Of a stretch of DNA of 56,406 nucleotides, positions 1 to 11,904 are shown one piece after another (the stretch's first letter is position 1; the number at the start of each line of letters is the position of its first letter). The notes under the pieces were generated by a model, which was not told the origin of the DNA, made no database searches, and was given only the letters and a program-made list of their open reading frames with translations. The DNA comes from Irineochytrium annulatum. Lineage: Eukaryota; Chytridiomycota; Chytridiomycetes; Chytridiales; Chytridiaceae. The DNA is taken from NCBI GenBank assembly GCA_027600665.1, contig JADGJL010000046.1, forward strand, positions 1-56,406. Reading direction: 5' to 3'. The position numbers were made by a program, and so were the translations under genes.

Positions 1-925
1 GATGCCGTTGAGGAAGCGGAGGCTGAAGGCTGTACGCTGTCGGTGAAGGAAATCGTTGGGAAGATTTTGAACGCGGATCCGTCCTTCCGTCGCACGTCGC
101 CGCCCACAAACACCCCCTCCCGCGTCAAGCATGTTGAAGCAACTCGGTTCTGGGTATACTGTGTCACCAAGGCCAACAACTGGTCGATTCATCGAGTCAC
201 GCACACGGCACAGGAGTCGGTTGACGAGGCTGAGATCCTCGACGCGTTCGTGCACATGGTTCTCGACCAGATGCGCCGCTACGACATCACTCCAGACCGA
301 GTTGGCAACATGGACCAGACCGCAATTCCCTTCGACCTCACGCCGAGGACCTCTGTCGTCGGGAAGGGCGTTAAGTCCGTGAACGCAAAAAAAAATGCAG
401 TAACAGGAGGTGATCTTTCAGCAACTTTGCTTTGCAACGTTGGTAACTTTCTCCATATTGATTAGGTGGTCGTGCGACCGCTAATCTTTGCGTGATCGGA
501 GATGGCACCAAACTTCCTGTGCATATCATTACCAAGGCACGCCTGGGAAGACGGTGGCTAAGGAGCTGGCAAAGGTGACAAAGGATGCGAACGGGAAGTT
601 TTTTGCCACGGTCGAGAAGAAGGCGTGGTGTGATGAGGCTCAAATGGAGTTTTGGATCGAGCACATTTGGGCACCGTTTGCGCTGTCGAAGAAAGATGAG
701 GGTTTAACGATGCTTCTGTTGGATGCATACAGCGTTAGTACCGCTTTATTTTTAATTCTGCTTTAGCTTCATAATTTTTTTTCTAGGTGCCCAGGATGGA
801 GCCAATCGTGCGTCGCATCAACAAAGCGAACACAATTGTAGCGCCCTGCGATGTTGGCGTCAACAAGCCTTTCAAGGACAGGATCACTGTGGCGACGATC
901 AAGAGCACTTTTATCAAAATTTATG
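1..925 (+). pseudogene. pogo/Tigger-type DDE transposase remnant, cut by the window edge
   Basis: Broken reading frames together resemble the DDE_1 nuclease domain of pogo-type transposases. The first catalytic block reads NMDQTAIPFD (about 310-340), the second LLLDAYSV (about 715-735), and a later block reads CDVGVNKPFKDR (about 846-885), the motif that normally follows the third catalytic region. The frame is lost by a short GT-AG intron-like gap near 440-463, by a single missing base near 540, and by another gap near 735-790. The stretch that should lie between INKANT and CDVGVNKP is missing about a dozen residues. The N-terminal HTH part would lie left of the window. It is a dead copy. 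The family assignment rests on motif spacing alone. Confidence 0.7.
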
Positions 926-1072
926 GGCAGACTTTTGCCGAATTTATCTTAATTATAATTCCTTTTGAAATTCTTGAGACGATAATCCGACCAGTTTATT
1001 AAGCTTTTAATTTAAATACATCAATATTCCATGAACACCAAAAATAAAAATATCAGGATAAAAAAAAGGTCC

Positions 1073-1450
1073 CTACTCCTCCATGTAAATGTTCCCGTGG
1101 AACGAGGACCACCGGTCGATGAGGAAGGCTGGCAGGAATCCGACCATGCAACCGTCAAAACCGTTCTTGTGCAGGTAAACTTGAAGGACGGGCTCGGCCC
1201 CGCGCTCAGTCGTTTCCTGAATGGCGTGCTTGATCCTAACAAAGCTCCCGGTGGCGACCTCCTTTCCACAAATGGTGTGGCGGGGGCAGCGACGTCCGCG
1301 GTCACTGTAGTGGAGCCCGCAGACCTCGATCTCGCGAATGAACATCGGGATCTTGATGATGGGGGACGAGGATGCCAGCATTTCGGACGATTGAATTTTG
1401 ACATCTGTCCCTTCCGCCACGCACGAATTGGGCGTCCCTTGGACAGTCAC
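1073..1450 (-). CDS. Small uncharacterised protein, possibly transposon-associated
   Basis: An open frame of 125 codons reads on the minus strand. It has a short cysteine-containing segment (RRCPRHTICGKEV), then a hydrophobic/basic block and a C-terminal stretch CMVGFLPAFLI followed by a short acidic end. It starts at ATG and ends in TAA-type stop without an obvious intron. The opposite strand is also open for a similar length, so coding is not certain. I do not recognise a family. The CGKEV...VGFLP spacing recalls short proteins often found near fungal and oomycete transposons, but this is only an impression. It sits next to the pogo remnant and could be part of the same repeat-rich patch. 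Confidence 0.3.
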   Translation of the reverse strand: MTVQGTPNSCVAEGTDVKIQSSEMLASSSPIIKIPMFIREIEVCGLHYSDRGRRCPRHTICGKEVATGSFVRIKHAIQETTERGAEPVLQVYLHKNGFDGCMVGFLPAFLIDRWSSFHGNIYMEE

Positions 1451-1493
1451 AATAACGGTAAATTAGTGATCAGTGATCCCAGAAGGTGTTAGT

Positions 1494-3482
1494 GGTCAAA
1501 CTTAGGCAAAAGATGCGCCGGGCTAAATACCTGTACCCCTGTGACTCTTGTGCGAGGCCGAGTGGCTGAAAGGCCAAGCGTCAGAAATTCATGCAGAGTG
1601 AATGCAACCTGCTGGTGCACATCCAGCGGCAGAACTTATAAAGAATTGAATGCACGTGATCCACGATTCAAACGCAGTCGCTCAACTATGATTGTTCTTC
1701 GCGTCCATTTGCTGCATGAGCATCTGGAGCACAGGTCTGAGTGTCATACATCCTGCTGGCTCTGGTTCCTTTATATGAGTGGACCGGGAAGGACTCGGCC
1801 GGACCATGTGCTGTTCAAGGCACAGGGGATTGCTCAGTTGCTCTGGTGCTGGCCAGAAGCTAAGCTGGTTCAGCCAGAGGTGACCAGGTATGTCTGAATG
1901 GAGACGACCCTCGGCGTAGCGGAATGCAGCATCTCACCGGTGCACAACGGCTTGTACAGTTGCAGGTCGAGGTGGCACACTAGGATGGAGTCTCTGACGA
2001 TCACGGATGAAGGCCAGATTGTCCATCCCCTCCAAACAAGACCAAAATGGCGCTGTGAAGCGCTTTCGCTGGCGCTTAGAAAATGAAATGCCAAGGTGCC
2101 TTATTTAGACAGTGTCCAAAACGCTTTCACAGCGCTTGGTGTGCAAACTGTTCAAAGCGCCCAACCGGCGCCCACATTCGCCAGCCGCCAACAAAGGTGT
2201 ACCTTACCACATCCCTTGCAATCAATATGGACCGGCAAACGAACGGTTTGCCGAGTTGAGTAACGGGCAGGATCTGGCTTTCCCTGTTAGTAGCCAATGA
2301 CGACTTTGCAGTCGGACAAAATCAGATCGGATTTGGATCATTGAAATCCGGTCCAAGTCTAACGGATTCAAATCCCAGTTGGATCCGATCCGGTCCGTGC
2401 AACCACTCCTTGAAATACCGCGATCAGCAGGAATGAAGAAGCCCTGTCCAAACACGTTCCACGCTTCCCAAAGCTGTGTTAAAGATTGATTGTACGATAA
2501 TTTAATTTTTGAACGACAAGCTGGAAGTTGGGGAATTTGGCGGAGAAAATTATGCCAATAAATTTGCGAATGCAGTGAAACGGTGGGGTTCACTGTTCAC
2601 GTGTCTGGCCATTTCAAGCCACAGTTTGGGCGGTCCCCCTATGGTGCTTTGCTGGATAATGGAGGAAATGTTGGAATTTCCAGCCACCATTGTAACATAA
2701 GCACTTTTAAGTAGATACCATTGCATGTGTTTTTGTACTTTTCCCTCAACTGTTGTGGCTTAGCAACGCAGATTGGCCGGACACAACCATTGCAGTGCTG
2801 ATGGCCGTCAAGGCTACAGACTGAAGTCAGTTACGCCTTGATCCATATGCATGCTATCAGAGCAAATGCAAGCAGCCATACTAGTGACATGATTTTCAAT
2901 GATGCATAATATTTTCGCTGTTCTTCTTTTTCATGTTTGCTTGTGTCTTTCATATTTCCCCTGTTGTCGCCAGTGACAGTAGTAAAAGTCTTATCGCAAG
3001 TATTTAACATGAGTAGTTTGTTCGAGGCACGTCTCTCTTGTACCTCTTGCTTACCACTACCGCTGCGGCAGGGTACAAGCCAAGTTTCAGGAAACAAAGA
3101 TGGCAATGGCTATATAAGTTGTGAAGGAGGATGTATGGGCTGGCGCTGTTGCCTTCAGCCGGCTTCCTGTACTTCAGTCGGCCATCTTACGTCGGGGGTT
3201 GCAATTCATGCATCACCACATCACCACCTGCTACTTAAAGCGGCGGCCTAGCCATATGGCACCCTCGTAAGGGCCACTGCACCAGCATTATATCGCTTTC
3301 GCACACAAAGTGAACATATAATGGTTGAAGCTTGCGCTGTGGTCCTACTCTTGCCGAAAACATACAACAGTGACGGCCGCTGCAAACCTCCCAAGCATTA
3401 ATACATCCGCAATCAGTCCACGCAAGTGTTTGACAGACTGTTTTGACGAAGTCGATGCTGGCGCTCCTAGTGTGCCCAGCAA
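1494..3482. other. Gene-free, repeat-like stretch upstream of the kinase gene
   Basis: No convincing protein-coding frame is seen. The stretch holds a tRNA-like pair of boxes (about 1556-1680), an imperfect inverted repeat of about 14 bp (2049-2062 against 2121-2135, around a loop of roughly 60 nt), and a patch rich in GGATCC/GGATTT-like words (2320-2400). The last 400 bases before 3483 should contain the kinase promoter, but no clear TATA or other element stands out. Confidence 0.4.
1552..1690 (+). other. tRNA-like A-box/B-box pair (possible SINE or tRNA relic)
   Basis: GGCCGAGTGGCTGAAAGGC at about 1557 looks like the D-arm/A-box of a serine- or leucine-type tRNA, followed by TCAGAAATTC, like an anticodon loop. 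GATTCAAACGC at about 1670 resembles a B-box. The 3' part does not pair with the 5' acceptor side and the boxes are about 110 nt apart, so this is not a functional tRNA. A tRNA-derived SINE or decayed tRNA is possible. Confidence 0.2.
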
Positions 3483-5106
<1,624 letters not shown>

Positions 5107-6283
5107 CATCGATTGTTATTTATTTTTGGCAAGTGTAAAATAAGGGGAAGGGGACTTGACAATGGATACTTTATTTTATGATAGTAATCTCTCTATTTCA
5201 CATCAATTTTATTTAATTTTTTTATTTTTATGCAACCATCTTTATATTAATAGTAACTTGAAAATACACGAACAACTCGCTGATCAAGACTCAGACCCTT
5301 AATTCCAAAAGTCGCTTATTACAAGCCGTTGTCCCGTATTCTATCTCGAGAACTATCGGCATGCCTACTTTCAATGAGCCCAAGCTACAAAGTAAATCGA
5401 CAACGTTGTCCGTGCAGCCCTCAACCTCGTACAGCCTTAAGTCCCGCATCGCCTTCGCCTCGACAAACGCGCTCTGCGGCGACATATTATAAGCCCTCTA
5501 CGCTCGGCCAACCTTCCCCAGCCGCCACATCCATAGCGTATGCGCCAGATCCTTACTTCGACACGCCGGCGACCCGACGGATGCAGATGCGGAGAACCGT
5601 CCGGTACGGACAGGCCCGCCGTATGCGTTCGCACAGAGCACCCCTCAACGCGCGACCACTGCTACCTGCGCTTGAGACCGACGCGCGAGATCTCCCATCA
5701 ACCCCCTCCATCGCGCTGCTTTTCCTCGGAGATCTCTGCGGTCCAGTCAGCACCAGCCGCCGCCTATCAACTCCAGATTCGCCACATCACATGCGCTAAC
5801 GAAGGCGGCCCAAGATGGGGCCACCGAAACTACTCAACGAGCTAAAGATGGCGTCGGTGATCACCGAGAACATGGATGGCCACAGCTTTGAGCGCTGACG
5901 TCATTAGCCTGCACGCCGTCCTCATGTGCTGTCGACCCTTTCCTCCGCCCTGCTACCACGTTCCGCGTGTCAACGTAATTCCTGTGCCTCGCCACGTTCA
6001 ATGCGAACGGTTTCGCCGTAAGGTATTCGTCGAACAACGTCATCGTGCGGGGCGCCAAAGAGTGAAGGACCAGCCCGCTGGCATATTACCAAGCGCAGTG
6101 TCCACATCCCCGGGCTCCGATGGCAGCAGGGATAATGCTGTTCCAAGTCGAGGTGGGAAAATTCTCGTCATATTCGGGCGTGTGAAATAGCCGGGTGGAT
6201 TTTGCTGGAGAAATTGACCATCGAACCTGACCCAGCGATTTCAAGCCCCCTGCAAATCGCTGGGTAATTACAGCTGGACGGCC
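5107..6283. other. Stretch without a confident gene
   Basis: Several overlapping frames are open on both strands (for example plus 5329-5799 and minus 6086-6334), but none shows a recognisable domain. The plus frame at 5329-5799 is rich in Ser, Pro and Arg, as expected from GC-rich noncoding sequence or a disordered protein. A multi-exon unknown gene cannot be excluded, because small introns could join frames ending near 5860. The 3' end of the kinase transcript lies at the left side, with an AT-rich region at 5150-5260. Confidence 0.3.
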
Positions 6284-7217
6284 ATGGCGGCCGCCGGGTA
6301 CGACTGTGATAGGTTGGCTACCTTGGCGCCTCATGCCCTGGTGGTGCAGCTGTTAGAGGAATTCGATGTGAGGACCGTCTGCGTCGGGAAAGCGCTCCTG
6401 ATGGACGCGACCGGTCATGACCCTATCAAGTTCATCCAAGAGCGTTACAAGGACGATGTCGAGTGGCTCCGAGGCGTCGATCCGGACTTGCATCGAGCTG
6501 TTCTTCGTCTGCAAGCATTAGGACATACGCCCGCCGATATTTATACACCGTACATATTATGGTGATTTATCTCAGCATTTTTCCGTCATTTGGCTGACTA
6601 ATTACCGTATCCCATTAGCTGTATCCGCAAGTCATTCGCGTCTGAACTGTTGGACCCTGTGTTTGAACAAACAGTTAGTGGTAGCGAGGCCGGCCGTGTT
6701 TACCTGCTGCCAATGTCGACGGCGAACAAGCTGCCCGTGCTCCGCCCCTTCCAACGCAAGCCAATTTTGCGGTCGCACGAGCAGGTATTCGCCTGGATTC
6801 AAATGCGGAAGAATCATTACGTCGGCCTTGAGGTGAATCTCATATCACACCGGTAATTACAATTTGTGTATTTTTGCGTCTTTTGATGCGCATTACGTGT
6901 TTTTCGTTCTTATAGTGTTCGAGTTTTCGACTGCCTTCTTAGCAGATTGAGTGAGGCGGAACAGGACGAACTCGACACTTTGGCTCATTGGATATATTTT
7001 GAGGTAATGGCGTCCAACGCCACGCGTGTCAGACCGCCGACGATCAAGTTCCGCGTGCAGTGCAAGTTTCCTCAAGCCGTGGACAGGCATGACGACGCTG
7101 TGTTGCTGGCACGCACTTGAGCTTGTTGTTCAAGGTGCCAAGCCCGTAAAGCCCCTGCGAGCTGATGATGTTGTACAGAGACGGATAATGATGTTGAAAA
7201 GAGGCATTAGCAACTAG
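6284..7217 (+). pseudogene. Ulp1/SENP-like (C48 fold) protease-related gene with a lost nucleophile
   Basis: Exons 6284-6561, 6619-6852 and 6916 onward join in frame through GT-AG introns of 57 and 63 nt. The product starts at ATG with a predicted alpha-helical N-terminus, then RVYLLPMSTANKL, then RKNHYVGLEVNL and VRVFDCLLSRL. This order resembles Ulp1-type cysteine proteases: histidine in an HW/HY-V-L strand, then aspartate in a VxDS-like strand. The expected PQ..N..DCGVF block appears as FPQAVDRHDDAVLLA at about 7068-7112, so the nucleophilic Cys is replaced by Asp. The frame stops at 7118-7120, but a matching C-terminal helix region continues one frame over to a stop at 7215-7217, which implies a frameshift. 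The last intron could also be 57 nt and in frame (6980s to 7050s). Such genes often travel with transposons. The family call is a motif reading by eye. Confidence 0.45.
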
Positions 7218-7662
7218 ATGTCGCCATTTTTTTTATTTTATTTTAATTTTTTTTGGGGGGTTTTTTTCTTTTCGCCAAAGTAAACTATTTGAATGTCACA
7301 AACGCAAGATTATCTACGCACAAGATTTTATTTGCACATTTGCTTCGACAGCGCTTGGCCGCACCCAAACAACCACCATACTCCGACTACCATCCCATAC
7401 TCCCATGGGTCTGCACACGGTGGACATATGAAACTAGAAGCCAATGTCTCCGTCGTCTCGATGAAACCAACGCAATAGTAATAATACCAGCTCCCACATC
7501 TTTCACAGTAAACCATCTGACTATCGTTGTCAACCCCGCACCAGCACGCGCGAGAGAATGCTTTGCAGGCGCTTTCTCACCGCGACGTCGGCCGATTTTG
7601 TGGACGTTGCATTTGGTGGCTCGTACAAATGCCTTTTCCAACGTCAGTATCAGTCAATCTGC
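7218..7662. other. AT-homopolymer-rich spacer between two convergent transposon-like genes
   Basis: From 7225 to 7275 there are long T runs broken by a run of G. The rest has short open frames on both strands with no recognisable protein. No terminal inverted repeat was identified by eye. Confidence 0.35.
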
Positions 7663-10600
7663 TTAGCGGGCCCTCACCATCTTAGCTTCAGTGACTTTTT
7701 CTCCTTGCAAGTTCCTCCCAACCACCAACGTTTCAGGTTGACGTCGATCGCGCTTCCGCTTAGGGCTTGCGCTGCCCTTCGACGGAGGTGGCGGAGGTGG
7801 GGTCGAGGCCTTAGATGGAGTCGAGGGACTTGGGGTGACGACACTGGCAACAACCCAATCGTCACCCAATGTTGGTTCAGCGATTCGATCCCGTCGTTGA
7901 ACTCTGAGGAGGGCGGACGCAACCGACAAAGGCATTCGACGATCAAAAGATCTCCGTAGGACATCTGCGGCATCATGCAACCTAATGAAGTCAGCGCAAA
8001 AGGCATGAAATGGTCCCACCAAGTATTGTAGTGTAAAAAACGTAATTGGACAAACGTTGTGTGCCGTACAGATGTTGGTTCGCGGAGGTGCAGAGTCATT
8101 GTAGTAAAGCAGGCCAGGAATTTTAACGCCTGCACTACCCATAACCTTGGCCGTAAAATGTCCACCTTCCCGCGTAGAACTAAAAACTCGCGCGACCATT
8201 TTCCAGCTCGAAGCGTCCGGAGTTTGGAATTCAGGTTCAAAATCAACGACCTCGCTATCAACACTCGCGTTTATCAAAATCAGCATAAATAGGTGTGGCC
8301 ACGACGTCACCACATCGCGTTTGATGTCGTTCTGGCTCCGACAGCTCACCTCGCGGCAGTTGTGTATTTCCTTATAATCGACGGAATCAATCATCGACAT
8401 AACTGACAATCCTGATATTCTCGCTGACTCTGTCAGGAACAAGCCAATGTTGTAGGTCCGCCTTTCAACGTCCTCCTTCACTTTGCGGGTGTGTTGAGAC
8501 AGTTCGCAAAATGTTGTCGTTCTGACGCACGTTGTAAACAGATCCAAAATGCCGCGTGTTTTTACAAGTTCTTGTAAAAGCTTCAAAGGCGTCCGCTGGG
8601 CAACCAAATTCTCCGTTAGTGCAGTGGAGATCCTTACCATTTTCGTATAAGTAGGTTCGAAATTTATCAATTGCTTTCGAGAAAAACCCGTGCCGGTTTG
8701 GCGTCTTCAAATTACAGGAGTCAACATCTCCAACCTCGGCAAAGAGCCGGTCGCGGAAGTAAGCAAAGATTGAGCTTAGTATATTGTCGTCGACACCAGC
8801 AATCACTGAAAGAATATTGAGAAACTTGACGGCTTCTGGTACCGTCGTAAAACAGTGTATACGCTCTCAAGAAGAGCTGTCATATAACAGGTATTGTTGA
8901 CGTGCTTGAAACCCTGAAATGTTGGCATTGCCTCTCAATCCGTATTCGAAGTTCCAACCCGACGGCCGGCCTTCCTGCGTCCTACAGTCTTCGCTGCTTG
9001 ATTGTTGTTTTTTTACTGAAGGTTGACTGGACTCATGTTGTCTACCCACATGTCTTCGCCATCTTCTACTGGGTCCTCCAGGTCTTCTTCGAGATTTAGC
9101 GGTCACATGTGTAAAAGTGATAACTTAAGTCTATCTCAGTTGGCTTAGATGTCGAATTTCTTTGTGTAAGCAGTTTTTTTTGAACTGTCGGGCGCTCTTC
9201 TGTCGTTAAAATAAGATTTCTTTGGCGCGCCCCTTTTCATCTGCGCATTTCTCTTGGAACCAGCGTCGGCAATGTCCTTCCTCCAGCTTTGCGCCTCGCC
9301 GTAAAGAATTTCGTGCCCCTGAAGCACGACGTCGAAGCATGCACGAAAATAATCCGATAGGGCGAGCAAATGTAAAAATCCCTCCGTTAAACAGTGATTT
9401 TTTTGTAACACAGAGAAATAAATTGCATGCAGAGACTCACACGGGTTGCTGTCCACGCGCTTGTGCTCCGCCATCATGCTTGCCGCAAATCATTGGGATC
9501 CAAAGTTTCGGCAGCATTGAAAAACCCGTCCAGCCACTTGAGGTCAACACCACCAGTCTATCCACTTGACAGTGTTCGGAAAAGTCGATTTCAATGCCTG
9601 GCAGATATCGTTGAGCTCGACCTAAATCGTTTAGGTTGTGCTACACAAGTCGAGTAAGTTACCATGTTCTTAGCATCTCTCAGCTCCTGAATCATCCGTT
9701 CAAAAACTTCCGTTAGCTCCCGCGGAATTATCGAAAAATTTCGGCATAATCTCGAAACAGACGTGCGGAAGTGGACCTCGCACCCTTCCAGGATCATCTA
9801 TGCGTATTTTGGTAATGTTACAATGAAAAGGTGAAAGTCATGCGCCGACAATCTGTCCCGCGCATACGACGTTAGCTCCGCTGTAAATACATCCATTAAC
9901 GCGGCGGCGTTTGTTGCGCTTCCGAAAAATCCATAATGTGTCGATATCTCCTTATAATGAAAGCTATCCGTTCAGACACAGATTCCAGAGCAAGAGAGTC
10001 GGCACCTTTATTAGCAGCCGACATCAACACCCGAAAATGGGCGGTACGCTCACAGAACTGGTGTCCATCGTTCGAGCACTCCGTTGAAAACACAGGTTGT
10101 TTTCAAGTAGCCTTCCTTAAAAAAAGAAAACGTCGCATCCGCCACGCAAATGTCGTCCTCAATGTTATCGCCGGAGTTGCGCTTGACGTCAGCGAACCAG
10201 CAAAAGTAGGTTGTACTTAAACACAAATACCTCTTTGTCCAAAAAGAAAAAAAAAAAATAATTACAATGCAACATCTCGGGCAACTCAACACTGATATGG
10301 TAATCCACGCTCCTCATACTAGAGCTTACAAATAATATCGCCAAACTCCCTTTGTAACCCGAATATTCCCTTACGCTCGTCAACCGTGGCACTCAGTGGC
10401 GTGTCCTTCATAACCCGCCGCCGAAACGCGGCAAGGCGGCCACCATGCAAAAATGACATATGAATCTCTCGCGGCTTTTTACTTCCATCATTTCTGATCC
10501 CGGGATTTCCCATTTGCAGCTGCATCGCCGGCTTTGTCGGATTCGCCTTGATAATGGCCGCCATCTGGGCTGCTGCATCCGCGTCAGGTTTCTATAACGG

Positions 10601-11649
10601 CGGACAGGGATGAAGATGTTCGCCTGCGAGTGTTATTAGTAAATAGACATTGCATTATTTAAAATTGCACTTTTACCGAAGTTGACTAGCACACTGTGAC
10701 TATAATCGTGGTTCCAATACTATATCATTTTCACCGAGCATTCTTGGTATTGAAGTACCTTGTGACACAGCTTGCAGCGCTGCTTCGACGGCTCATCCTT
10801 TCGGTTGTACTGTATCGGTCTCCATATCACCTCACAAGTGCTGCCAAAATGACAACCACGGCATTTCTTGGATACCTCGCTTAAACCGCCGCCCAGCTTA
10901 ATTTTCCCGCCGTTGCCTCCATCTGATAATCACACTGATGAATTCGAAAATTCATAGCATTCCGTAGGTCCGATGAATAATCGAATGCATGTTTCCGCTT
11001 GGGCGTCGTGGGTAGCGGTAGCTGTCGACAGAGAAGCTCACGGCGTCGGCTTCCATCAGCCGATAAAATTCCGCTGACTCCTCCCACTCAGAAAACAGTT
11101 CGATAATCCATTGAGTCCGGCGACGTCCTGACATCTCTGAAAGATTCTGACCACCCGTAAAACAATGAGTCGGCGTCGAACTCGATTTATTTGAATGTTC
11201 TGATATGCAAATGTTCTAAGGTAACAGCTAAGGTTTGTAAGCAACTAGCATAACAACTGGGCGCAAAGCGCTCCCGGCGTACCTCCGCGAGCCGGCGCAA
11301 CTCCCACAGGATAATCAAACCCGTCGTCCTCTGACGACGCTGTCTCAATGTCGTATGTACTGACGGCGACTCCAATATCAACCTCACTCCATTCCCCAAA
11401 CGTTGAACCCGACGCCAACGGTGATCTAGCTGCCGCCGAGCTTGCTGACGACGTCTGAGAGCCTTTCCTAAGCAATTCTGGGCGGGGGCGTGGCGGTAAC
11501 TGCGGCCGGGAGGGCTTGAGATCACCGTCGGACGGGGTCTCGGCAAACTTGTCGCCCAGGAACCGCGCTGCCTGCTCGAGGACGTCCTGGCTGTACCCCC
11601 CGTAGTTACGTGAGGCCAGGGGAACGTCAGGGGACCGCGACATGGCCAT
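7663..11649 (-). CDS. MULE-like transposase with C-terminal USP-like peptidase domain (multi-exon, probably damaged)
   Basis: Minus-strand exons read in order. A disordered N-terminus (11649-11245) is followed by a helical segment RRRTQWIIELFSEWEE (about 11100). A zinc-finger-like block then has CRGCHFGSTC and CKLCHKV (about 10880-10760). A MULE-type core shows VADATFSFFKEGYLKTT with the first Asp (about 10160), IMDFSEAQ with the second Asp (about 9930), GCEVHFRTSVSRL (about 9785) and NPCESLHAIYF with a likely Glu (about 9440). After a linker, a new exon at 8913 opens with GFKHVNNTCYMTALLESV, the Cys box of ubiquitin-specific proteases (Cys codon 8887-8889). EGGHFTAKV...LLYYNDS near 8160 matches the His box, and paired cysteines lie between them. 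One frame change near 8590 interrupts the peptidase part, so the copy may be a pseudogene. Exact introns are unresolved. Confidence 0.55.
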
Positions 11650-11904
11650 TCGCGCTGTCCCCGAGCGCGCGGTGGCCGTCCAGCAGTAATCACCCAGCAA
11701 ATTGCAGGGGGCTTGATATCGCTGGCTTGGATTCGCGCGAACTTTTCCTATTGAATTCTATTGCGCGCGCTGGTTGAAACTGGACTCGGGCGGGAGTTCA
11801 AGCGCGCGCAACAAAGTCGCGCACAAACTCGCGCAAGCAACCACAGCCAATCGATTCCAAATAAAAAATTGAGCGTCAAACAATCCAGTCCGCTGCGATC
11901 TCGA

